Below are positions 1-7,219 of a DNA stretch of 51,559 bases, in pieces (the stretch's first letter is position 1; each line of letters starts with the position of its first letter). The translations under genes and the position numbers were made by a program. Under the pieces are notes generated by a model. The model saw nothing but the letters and a program-made list of their open reading frames with translations. It was not told where the DNA came from and ran no database searches. The DNA is from DATLBA01 sp035527275 (GTDB taxonomy: Bacteria; Planctomycetota; Phycisphaerae; FEN-1346): contig DATLBA010000024.1 in NCBI GenBank assembly GCA_035527275.1, forward strand, positions 1 to 51,559, read 5' to 3'.

Positions 1-442
1 TGAACCCATCGGTAATCGCAGCGCCAACCCCAACTATCAAGCCAGCAACCAACACAAAGGCCAATCCTATCCCCAGCATGATACCGATGATGATCAGGTT
101 GGCGACGACCGACTGCCAATAGCGGTGCTGGAACCCCGCGAACAGGTTCCCCACTTCGGCCGCGGCGCCGTCAATCCGGCGGCGAATGGCAAAGAACAAA
201 CCCGCCGCTAACGGCCCCTGGATAAAAATGGTCGTTGCCAGCGACGTGCAGGCGCCAAGATACGGTATACTGTTCACCAAACCCATCCCGACCTGGATCA
301 GCCCCATGACGAACACAACCAGCCACAACCGCCAAAAGTCGCCCTTCAGTAGCCGCCACCCCATCCCCAAGGCGTCCATCACGCCCAGACGCCCCTTGCC
401 AGGCAGCCCCTCGCGCATTTGCATTCCGGGATCCTGACTCAT
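1..442 (-). CDS. Multi-pass membrane protein, 3' part outside window
   Basis: The reading frame runs from ATG at 442 down to the window edge without a stop, giving about 147 residues of an incomplete protein. The start MSQDPGMQMREGLPG follows an AAAGGAG ribosome site. The visible part has a short polar leader and then long hydrophobic stretches. It is a paralogue of the next gene: leader, first membrane segments and upstream DNA match closely. I do not recognise a specific function; the alternation of membrane helices with a FAGFQHRYWQS loop resembles uncharacterised multi-helix families such as DUF975 or the membrane domain of glycerophosphodiesterases. No catalytic motif is visible. The tandem arrangement points to a recent local duplication. 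Confidence 0.7.
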   Translation of the reverse strand, partial: MSQDPGMQMREGLPGKGRLGVMDALGMGWRLLKGDFWRLWLVVFVMGLIQVGMGLVNSIPYLGACTSLATTIFIQGPLAAGLFFAIRRRIDGAAAEVGNLFAGFQHRYWQSVVANLIIIGIMLGIGLAFVLVAGLIVGVGAAITDGF

Positions 443-475
443 GCTCGGCTCCTTTCCTGTGACCGGCCCTGATTC
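398..475. repeat. Direct repeat, copy 1 (paralogue leader and upstream region)
   Basis: About 78 bp covering the first codons and upstream region of the truncated membrane gene match positions 1298-1375 in the same orientation with only about three differences by eye. The Shine-Dalgarno site is included. Such high identity at the 5' end, beside more diverged coding sequence, suggests recent duplication or gene conversion. Confidence 0.75.
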
Positions 476-487
476 ATCCCCTTGCTC

Positions 488-1342
488 CTAGAGGGCGCTC
501 GGCGGCTGGATGTCACTCGGCGGAATCGGCCCCTCGCCTCCGGGCGCCCCGGCCGTCGGGGACGCCTGAACCAGCGCCTGCCCCGTCCACGAGCGATAGA
601 GGAACACAAGGGCGCTACCGAACCAGAGCATGCCGATCGGTACCGTGAAGAACATGCCGACGCCGCACGCAATCATCCCCAGGGAGACGAGCAGCCAGAT
701 AAGCCAACCCAGCACGCCGAAGCCCAGGACCGACCAGAAGCGGTCGCAGACCATCCGCATGGAAACCTTGGCGGCTTCCCACCCTGACTTGGGACAATCC
801 CACACGGCCAGCGGGGCAAAAATGAAGAACAAATAGAACACACCCACCAGGATACCGACGATATTGGCAACGACGATAAACGGAATAAGGGTGATCAGAA
901 ATCGTTCCATGTCCGGGGGATGGTCCGGACCGGCCGACATGAGAATCGGGAATATGAGGACGAAATAAACCACCATATAAATGATCCCCAGGACAAGCCA
1001 CACGATCAGAATGGGGAGAAGCGACACGATGGACTGGGCGAAACGCTGTTTGAACCCTTCGAACAAGCCGCCGACGCCCAACGCGCGACCGTCGATACGC
1101 TGCATCAGCACGTACACAAATCCTGCGGCGAGCGGCGGTCCCGCAATGAACTGACCGAATGGCACAAAACCCGAGGCCATCAGAAGAAGCAAACACACAA
1201 ACGCCAGCAACCAATGCTGCCAGAAGTCCTTCTTCATAAACCGCCAACCGAGACGATAGGCGTCCATGACGCCCAGGCGCCCCTCGCCCGACGTGCCGCC
1301 AGGCAGCCCCTCGCGCATTTGCATTCCGGGATTCTGACTCAT
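488..1342 (-). CDS. Multi-pass membrane protein (paralogue of preceding gene)
   Basis: A 284-residue protein beginning MSQNPGMQMREGLPG. The ATG at 1342 is preferred over an upstream in-frame start because AAAGGAG lies about eight bases before it and because the paralogue uses the equivalent codon. After a polar leader of about 35 residues there are roughly six hydrophobic segments, for example the one containing LLPILIVWLVLGIIYMVVYF, and a proline-rich cytoplasmic-type tail. No enzymatic motif is seen. It resembles uncharacterised integral membrane families (DUF975-like or glycerophosphodiesterase membrane domain); role unknown. It is divergent from tilS, with about 165 bp between the two starts. 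Confidence 0.75.
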   Translation of the reverse strand: MSQNPGMQMREGLPGGTSGEGRLGVMDAYRLGWRFMKKDFWQHWLLAFVCLLLLMASGFVPFGQFIAGPPLAAGFVYVLMQRIDGRALGVGGLFEGFKQRFAQSIVSLLPILIVWLVLGIIYMVVYFVLIFPILMSAGPDHPPDMERFLITLIPFIVVANIVGILVGVFYLFFIFAPLAVWDCPKSGWEAAKVSMRMVCDRFWSVLGFGVLGWLIWLLVSLGMIACGVGMFFTVPIGMLWFGSALVFLYRSWTGQALVQASPTAGAPGGEGPIPPSDIQPPSAL

Positions 1343-1375
1343 GCTCGGCTCCTTTCCCGTGACCGGCCCTGGTTC
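1298..1375. repeat. Direct repeat, copy 2
   Basis: Partner of the 398-475 copy. It covers the start codon, ribosome site and upstream bases of the intact membrane paralogue. Confidence 0.75.
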
Positions 1376-1495
1376 GGCCATGCCTCCGGCAGACGTGTGT
1401 TCACTTGGCGAAGCGCAACATACCGGGGCCTTGCGGCAGCGTCAACGAGTTTCCCTGCCCCCATTCCTTCAGGTGGCGTGCCGCCACATGCGCGG

Positions 1496-1501
1496 TATAA
1501 T
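1496..1501 (+). promoter_or_regulatory. Consensus -10 box just upstream of tilS
   Basis: TATAAT at 1496-1501 is a perfect -10 hexamer. No good -35 is visible at 17 bases upstream. A transcript starting about seven bases downstream would begin at or next to the ATG at 1509, which would make the tilS message leaderless. The absence of a clear Shine-Dalgarno before that ATG fits, but this is inference. Confidence 0.4.
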
Positions 1502-1508
1502 GCCCCCG

Positions 1509-2585
1509 ATGGCTCCCTGCGCCGATACCGATTTTGTCGGACGCGTGCGCGCGTGTATCGAGGCGCACGGCCTCCTTCCGCGCGCCGATGACGCCGCTCG
1601 GCCGACGACTCCTGTCGTCGTGGGTGTGAGCGGCGGGCCGGACAGCGTCGCCCTGCTCCTTGCACTCCACGAGTTGGCCCGGTCGGAGTTCGCCCTGGCC
1701 CTCACCGTTGCGCACCTCCACCACGGTCTCAGAGAAACTGCGGCCGAGGAGGACCGGTTATTCGTCGAAAACCTGGCTGCGCGGCTCGGCCTGCCCTGCG
1801 AGACGGGCCGCGCCGACGTCCCCACCGAGGCCGAGCGGCCGGGGATCGGCATCGAGGAAGCCGCCCGCAACCTCCGCCGACGGTTTCTTGCCGATGCCGC
1901 CCGGCGCGCGGGCGCCGGCAAAGTCGCCCTCGGCCACACGGCCGACGACCGCGTCGAGACGGTCCTCTTCCGCATCCTCCGGGGCACGGGGGTCGAAGGG
2001 CTGGTCGCCCTGGAGCCGCGCGCGCCCCTCGACGCTGATTCCGGCATTGAAATCATCCGCCCGCTCATCGACGTGACCCGCGCCGAAGTCGTCACCTTTC
2101 TCAAGGAGCGCGGACAGACGTGGCGTGAAGACGAGACGAACCGCTCCCGCCGCCACGCACGAAACCGCATCCGCCACGAACTGCTGCCCCTTCTGCGGGA
2201 GACGTTCAACCCGAAGGTCGAAGAGGCGCTTCTTCGCCTGTCGGATCAGGCGGGTGCGGCGGCCGAAGTCCTTCAGGATATACTGGACGAGACATGGAAA
2301 AAAATCGTCCAAGAGATGCCGGACGGTCGGTCACTCGTTGTGGACGCCGACGACTTCGCAGCCCTTCGTCCCTGGCTTCAGGGGTCGCTGCTTCGGCGGG
2401 CCGTCGAGCGCCTGGGCGGGGGCCTCAAGCACATGAGCGCCGAGCGGACCCGCGCGGCCGTCGAAGCACTGCTTGCCAAATCGGTCGCTGGTCCGGTCGA
2501 GTTGCCGGGCGATCTGGCGGCCACGCGCCGCCGCCGCGCCATCCGCATCGGCGCGCCGGACGCCAGCACCGCAAGACGCGATTGA
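1509..2585 (+). CDS. tilS: tRNA(Ile)-lysidine synthetase
   Basis: TilS uses ATP and lysine to convert C34 of the CAU-anticodon isoleucine tRNA to lysidine, so that AUA is read as isoleucine. The N-terminal PP-loop signature SGGPDS is at about residues 41-46. It is followed by AHLHHGLR, the GIEEAARNLRRRFL segment and GHTADDRVET, all typical of the N-type ATP pyrophosphatase core. The protein of 358 residues includes a shorter C-terminal region than Escherichia coli TilS. Alternative in-frame ATGs are at 1488 and 1500; 1509 was chosen because it sits directly after a perfect -10 box. The TGA at 2583-2585 lies 21 bases before the next gene, so the two are probably co-transcribed. Confidence 0.92.
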   Translation: MAPCADTDFVGRVRACIEAHGLLPRADDAARPTTPVVVGVSGGPDSVALLLALHELARSEFALALTVAHLHHGLRETAAEEDRLFVENLAARLGLPCETGRADVPTEAERPGIGIEEAARNLRRRFLADAARRAGAGKVALGHTADDRVETVLFRILRGTGVEGLVALEPRAPLDADSGIEIIRPLIDVTRAEVVTFLKERGQTWREDETNRSRRHARNRIRHELLPLLRETFNPKVEEALLRLSDQAGAAAEVLQDILDETWKKIVQEMPDGRSLVVDADDFAALRPWLQGSLLRRAVERLGGGLKHMSAERTRAAVEALLAKSVAGPVELPGDLAATRRRRAIRIGAPDASTARRD

Positions 2586-2606
2586 GGCAGTAAGGAGGAC
2601 TACACG

Positions 2607-3671
2607 ATTCCATTTTCGCCCGACTACCGGCACACACTGGCCGCCGCCAGGAACGAACGCCCAATCAGACTGCCCATCTACGAGCACCTGATTAACCCGG
2701 AGTTTATGGAGAAACTGCTGGACAAGCGCTTTGCCGACCTCATCGAAGGCGACGAAGCGGACCGCAAACAGTACTTCGATATTTATTGCGACTTCTACCG
2801 CCAGATGACCTACGACACCGTCTCCTATGAGGTATGCATCACCGAGGTGCTGCCCGAAGGGGGCGCCCTGCTCGGCGAAAGGGCCGGGCCGATTCAGTCC
2901 CGCGCCGACTTCGAGCGGTACCCCTGGGACGAAGTGCCCAAGGCTTTCTGGGACCACGCAGCGCCCCGATTTCAGATGCTCAGCCGATGCCTGCCGGACG
3001 GCATGAAAGCCATCGGCGGCATCGGCAACGGCGTCTTCGAGGTCAGCGAAGACCTCGTCGGATTCGAGCAACTCTGTTACATGCAGGTTGACGACCCGGA
3101 GTTATTCGCGGATCTCTTCCGAAAGATCGGCGGCCTGATGCTCGACCTCTGGGAAACCTTCCTGTCGCGCTTCGCCAAAGACTACGCCATCTGCCGCATC
3201 GGCGACGACATGGGCTTCAAAACTGCCACCCTGATGGCGCCCTCCACCTTCATCGAGCACGTCGTGCCCCGATACCGACGCATCGCCCGTTTGATTCGCG
3301 CGAAAGGGTATCCCTTCCTGTTCCATTCCTGCGGGAAGATTTTCGACATTATGGACGAACTGATCGCGGCCGGCATCGACGCCAAGCATTCCAACGAGGA
3401 CGTCATCGCGCCGTTCGACGAATGGATCGAACGATACGGCAACCGCATCGGACTGTTCGGCGGCATCGACACCGACCTGCTCTGCCGCCGACAGCCCGAC
3501 GCCCTCTTCGACCTCGTCCTCGAACGAGGGGCCAGATTCCGCCAAAACGCCAGGGGCTACGTGCTGGGTTCGGGAAACTCCATCCCCGACTACGTGCCGG
3601 TCGAAGGATATCTGGCGATGATCCGCGCCGCACAGGAATTACGCCGACGCGAACTTACAGCAGCGCCTTGA
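2607..3671 (+). CDS. Uroporphyrinogen decarboxylase family protein, apparent ATT start
   Basis: A 354-residue member of the UroD superfamily (TIM-barrel decarboxylase/methyltransferase fold). Family-like segments include YRHTLAAARNERP near the N terminus, GIGNGVFE, HSCGKI and GLFGGID. True HemE usually keeps different N-terminal arginine motifs, so this is more likely a catabolic or methyltransferase-type paralogue. The first ATG (2706) would cut off a conserved-looking N terminus. Translation from ATT at 2607 restores it, and AAGGAGG at 2592-2598 sits eight bases before that ATT. Between the tilS stop and 2706 there is no in-frame ATG, GTG or TTG. The 3' end overlaps convergent argH by 17 bp. 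Confidence 0.85.
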   Translation: MPFSPDYRHTLAAARNERPIRLPIYEHLINPEFMEKLLDKRFADLIEGDEADRKQYFDIYCDFYRQMTYDTVSYEVCITEVLPEGGALLGERAGPIQSRADFERYPWDEVPKAFWDHAAPRFQMLSRCLPDGMKAIGGIGNGVFEVSEDLVGFEQLCYMQVDDPELFADLFRKIGGLMLDLWETFLSRFAKDYAICRIGDDMGFKTATLMAPSTFIEHVVPRYRRIARLIRAKGYPFLFHSCGKIFDIMDELIAAGIDAKHSNEDVIAPFDEWIERYGNRIGLFGGIDTDLLCRRQPDALFDLVLERGARFRQNARGYVLGSGNSIPDYVPVEGYLAMIRAAQELRRRELTAAP

Positions 3672-4998
3672 GCGCCTTCTGAAACGGTTCGCGGACAGAC
3701 GCAAGCCACTTCTCAGCCGCGTTGGCGCGCTTGGCGAGCGCGTCGAGACCCAGGTTCCCCGGTCCGCCCTGGAGGGTCTTGGATTTCAGGTTCTCGACCG
3801 GGTCGCGCTCGGCCAACTCGTCCAGGTGGGCCGCCACCTCGCGGTATGCATCGCGGAAAGGTTTGCCTTCGCGCACGAGTTCCAGCGCCCGGTCGGTGGC
3901 ATAGATTTCCGGCATGAATCCTTTGCGGAGGTTCTTCTCGTTCACTTCGAGGCGCTCCATCGTCAGAGCCATGACCGCCAGGCTGCCGAGCGTCGCCTCC
4001 AGGCCGCGCATAAACGGACCCTTGGTCTCCTGAAAGTCGCGGTTGTAACCGGACGGCAGCGCCCGCAGAATCCCCGTGATGGCCTGTTCGCGCGCGGCGA
4101 CCGCCGCAGCCTTCGCGCGGACCAGTTCCAGGCCGCACGGATTACGCTTCTGCGGCATCATCGAGGAACCGGTGCAGAGTTCCTTCGGGATGCGAAAGTA
4201 AGCGAACTCCGGCATCGAGCCGATTATCAGATCCTGCGCCAAGCGCGCGAGGTCCAGCATCACTTGCGTGCAGCCTTGCAGGATCGCCAGTTCCGCCTTC
4301 CCGCGCGAGTTCGCGCAGTAAAGGACGTTGTTCTGGACCTTGGCGAAGCCCAAGAGGTCGGCCACCATTCGCCGGTCAAGCGGCAGCGCCGACCCGTAGG
4401 CCGCGCCGGAGCCGAGCGGCGACTGGTCCGAGAGTGCGTGTGCCACCTTCAGGAGTTCCAGGTCGTCCAGGAGCGCCTCGGCGGCCGCCCCCGCCCAGAG
4501 GCCCAGGCTCGACGGCATCGCAATCTGCATGTGCGTCCGCCCCGGCATCGGGACGAACTCGTGCTTCTTGGCGAACGCCGCCAGGCTCCGCACCAGGCCA
4601 ATCACGTGCTCCGCCAAGGCGTGCAACTGCTCTTTGCCCCACAGGCGCAGGTCCAGGAGGACCTGGTCGTTTCGGCTGCGGCCGGTGTGGAGTTTCTTGC
4701 CCACCTCGCCCAGGCGCCCCGTCAGGTACGCCTCGACGGCTGTGTGCACGTCCTCCTGGTCCGGGCTGATGGTGAACTTCCCCGCCTCGTGGTCCTTGAG
4801 GACGGCGCGCAGGCCCTCCAGCAGGCGGTCGCGCTCGTCGGCCGCCAACAGGCCCACCGCCGCCAGCATCGTCGCATGGGCCGCCGAGCCGAGGCAATCC
4901 GCCCGCACCAGCCGCAAGTCCAGCCGGTAATCCTCGCCGACGGTGAATCGCTCGATCTCCGGCTCCAAGCGGTATCCTTTGTCCCACAGTTTGGCCAT
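3655..4998 (-). CDS. argH: Argininosuccinate lyase
   Basis: ArgH cleaves argininosuccinate to arginine and fumarate, the last step of arginine synthesis. The protein of about 447 residues matches the usual length. It starts MAKLWDKGYRLEPEIERFTVG, contains HTGRSRNDQV and GRTHMQIAMPSS, and carries the superfamily signature loop GSSMMPQKRNP with its catalytic serine. The ATG at 4998 was chosen over one 15 bases upstream because homologues begin near AKLW and a GGAGAG site precedes it. It is transcribed toward the UroD-family gene and overlaps its last 17 bp, so the two genes end on each other without an intervening terminator. Confidence 0.95.
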   Translation of the reverse strand: MAKLWDKGYRLEPEIERFTVGEDYRLDLRLVRADCLGSAAHATMLAAVGLLAADERDRLLEGLRAVLKDHEAGKFTISPDQEDVHTAVEAYLTGRLGEVGKKLHTGRSRNDQVLLDLRLWGKEQLHALAEHVIGLVRSLAAFAKKHEFVPMPGRTHMQIAMPSSLGLWAGAAAEALLDDLELLKVAHALSDQSPLGSGAAYGSALPLDRRMVADLLGFAKVQNNVLYCANSRGKAELAILQGCTQVMLDLARLAQDLIIGSMPEFAYFRIPKELCTGSSMMPQKRNPCGLELVRAKAAAVAAREQAITGILRALPSGYNRDFQETKGPFMRGLEATLGSLAVMALTMERLEVNEKNLRKGFMPEIYATDRALELVREGKPFRDAYREVAAHLDELAERDPVENLKSKTLQGGPGNLGLDALAKRANAAEKWLASVREPFQKALKALL

Positions 4999-5212
4999 GG
5001 CTGCTCTCTCCAACCGATTCCGGTCTCGCTCCGGCCGCAGGCAACCATCTTACCAGATCGGCGGCCTCGTGGAAACAGTCTGCGCTCGCGGGGTTCAACC
5101 GGATGTGACCGCGTTATCCCCTACGTGTCGGGTCCGCCAGCCGCCTCCGCCATAGCCCCGACGGGGCGGCGGCTGGACGGCGGATAAATGTCCCCACCCG
5201 AGTCGCAGGGCA

Positions 5213-5354
5213 CGCGGTGGGCAGTCCCGACTTGTCGGGACACCGCGCTATCCCCCTTTTGCATCGGCACCCGTGCGGGTAGCACGCCCCCGCGTGTCGG
5301 GTGTCCTCACCCGACACGCATGGCGTGCGTGCGGGGTGGGGACACCCCGCACGC
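5213..5354. repeat. Cluster of strong hairpins between argH and rpoD
   Basis: The stretch 4999-5468 has no convincing gene. It holds three inverted repeats: CGCGGTG with an inner TCCCGAC/GTCGGGA (5213-5247); an 11-bp perfect stem 5292-5302/5309-5319; and a 12-bp perfect stem 5327-5338/5343-5354 with a GGGA loop, followed on the plus strand by GGCGTTTTTC. The last resembles an intrinsic terminator for plus-strand transcription, while the genes on both sides are minus-strand. The stems may instead end the dnaG-rpoD message or be members of a dispersed palindrome family. Confidence 0.6.
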
Positions 5355-5468
5355 GGCGTTTTTCATCGGGACGAAGGATGAACACGAGGCGGCGGCGCGG
5401 TGGGTGGGTTCCGGTATGGGCGCCTGTGCGGAGACTCGCCGCGCAACACGTCAACCCGTGCTGGAATA

Positions 5469-7208
5469 CTAACCCTCTTGCCCCTGGTACTGCGCAGGCT
5501 CTTCGTCGTGTTTTTCTTCGAGGAAGCCTTCGAGTTTTCGGCTGCGGACCGGGTGCTGGAGTTTGCGGACCGCCTTGGCCTCGATCTGTCGGACCCGTTC
5601 GCGTGTGACGCGGAAGATCCGGCCGACCTCTTCGAGGGTGTACGTCTGGCCGTTGCCGATGCCGTAGCGGAGTTTGATGATCTCGCGCTCGCGGTATGTG
5701 AGCGTTTTGAGGACGTGGTCGATCTTGCCCTTGAGCATCTCCTGCGTGGCGGCCGTGACGGGCGACTCGACCGTGTCGTCCTCGATGAAGTCGCCGAAGT
5801 AGGAGTCCTCGCTTTCGCCGACGGGGCGGTCTAGGCTGATGGGGTGTCGGCTGATTTTCATGACGCGGCGGACCTCGGCCAGAGGTAGAACGGCCTCGGC
5901 GGCCATCTCCTCGAGGCTGGGCTCGCGGCCGACTTCCTGGAGGAACTGCTTGGCGATGTTCCTGAGTTTCGACATCATCTCGATCATGTGGACCGGGATG
6001 CGGATCGTGCGGGCCTGGTCGGCGATGGCCCGCGTAATTGCCTGGCGGATCCACCACGTGGCGTAGGTGGAAAACTTGTAGCCTCGACGATACTCATACT
6101 TGTCCACCGCCCGCATGAGGCCGGTGTTGCCTTCCTGGATGAGGTCGAGGAACGAAAGGCCGCGGTTCCGGTATTTCTTGGCGACGGAGACGACCAGGCG
6201 GAGGTTCCCGCCGGAGAGGCGGCGTTTGGCCTCTTCGTATTCGGCGAAGGCCTTCTCGGTGCGGCGGACTCGCTCGGCGAGGACGTCGGTGCTTTCGCCG
6301 GCGAGGCGCTGGAGGCCTTCACTCTCTTCCTGCAAGGCGGCCCGCTCGGCGGCGTCCTCGGCGCTGTCGGCCAGTTTGTCCAACCGGCGCTGGATTTCCT
6401 GAAGTTTGTGGTGGATGCCGATGAGTTTCTGCATGACGATCTGAACCCTGGATGTGCGCAGGCTGAGTTCCTCGAGGAGTTGGACGCACTTTCGGCGGCG
6501 CGTCCGCATGTGGCGCGCGATGGTTTCGCGCGCACTCTTGGACGTCTTCGAGGCGACGAGTTTCTCGTAGTCCCTGCGGTTGGTCTCGATGAGTTTCTCG
6601 GCGGTCGCGAGGTTCTCCGGGGTGCGCTGGATGATGGTGCTCTTGGCGAGGTTCTCAGAGATACAGATCTTCATGGTGCGGTCGAAGGGCAGTTCGCCGT
6701 ACTGAACCTGGCGGAGGGTCTGGGCGGCGGTGGCGATGGCGAAATCGCCCTGGAGGACCTTGCGGCGAAAATGCTTGCGCGTCAGTTCGATGCGCTTGGC
6801 CAGAAAGATCTCCTGCTTCCGCGTCAGCAGCGGGATCGCACCCATCTGCGTGAGGTACATGCGGATAGGGTCGTCGAGGCGTTTGTGGGTTTCGGCTTCC
6901 GTCGGGGCGGCGGTGCGGCCCTTGGTCTCTCCGCCTTCCCACGGGCCCTCGCGTTTGCCGGCGGGGGGCTCGCGCGAGGCGACGTCGCTTTCGTCAATGA
7001 GGTCCACGCCCTTTTCGTCGAGCGTCATGAGGATGCGGTCCAGGCGGTCGGGGCTGACGACCTCGTCGGGCAGCCCGTCGTTCATCTCCTCGTAGGTCAG
7101 ATAGCCGCGCGACTCACCCAGTTGGATGAGGGCTTTAATCTGCGCCTCGGGAGGGCGTTCGGGTTTTTCTTTCGACTCGCCCATCACGTCCTCAAGTGGC
7201 TTCTGCAT
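5469..7208 (-). CDS. rpoD: Primary RNA polymerase sigma factor (sigma-70/RpoD)
   Basis: A 579-residue principal sigma factor. Visible in order: an N-terminal region 1.1-like segment (IKALIQLGESRGYLTYEEMN); region 1.2 (DDPIRMYLTQMGAIPLLTR); a non-conserved spacer helix region; region 2 (NLRLVVSVAKKYRNRGLSFL, then YKFSTYATWWIRQAITRAI) for core binding and -10 recognition; region 3; and region 4 (LRYGIGNGQTYTLEEVGRIF then TRERVRQIEAKAVRKLQ) for -35 recognition. The start ATG at 7208 lies 12 bases after the dnaG stop; a second in-frame ATG at 7184 is possible. The dnaG-rpoD order matches the macromolecular-synthesis operon seen in many bacteria. Downstream are the strong hairpins at 5213-5354. 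Confidence 0.95.
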   Translation of the reverse strand: MQKPLEDVMGESKEKPERPPEAQIKALIQLGESRGYLTYEEMNDGLPDEVVSPDRLDRILMTLDEKGVDLIDESDVASREPPAGKREGPWEGGETKGRTAAPTEAETHKRLDDPIRMYLTQMGAIPLLTRKQEIFLAKRIELTRKHFRRKVLQGDFAIATAAQTLRQVQYGELPFDRTMKICISENLAKSTIIQRTPENLATAEKLIETNRRDYEKLVASKTSKSARETIARHMRTRRRKCVQLLEELSLRTSRVQIVMQKLIGIHHKLQEIQRRLDKLADSAEDAAERAALQEESEGLQRLAGESTDVLAERVRRTEKAFAEYEEAKRRLSGGNLRLVVSVAKKYRNRGLSFLDLIQEGNTGLMRAVDKYEYRRGYKFSTYATWWIRQAITRAIADQARTIRIPVHMIEMMSKLRNIAKQFLQEVGREPSLEEMAAEAVLPLAEVRRVMKISRHPISLDRPVGESEDSYFGDFIEDDTVESPVTAATQEMLKGKIDHVLKTLTYREREIIKLRYGIGNGQTYTLEEVGRIFRVTRERVRQIEAKAVRKLQHPVRSRKLEGFLEEKHDEEPAQYQGQEG

Positions 7209-7219
7209 CCGGAAGCATC

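Noticed and set aside
3826..5187. Long 453-codon plus-strand frame opposite argH
   Set aside because: Antisense frame of a clear argH gene; long open frames on the reverse strand are common at this GC content.
5188..5834. Open frames on the plus strand across the rpoD 3' end and hairpin region
   Set aside because: They are antisense to rpoD or run through inverted repeats, have no ribosome sites and no recognisable protein pattern.
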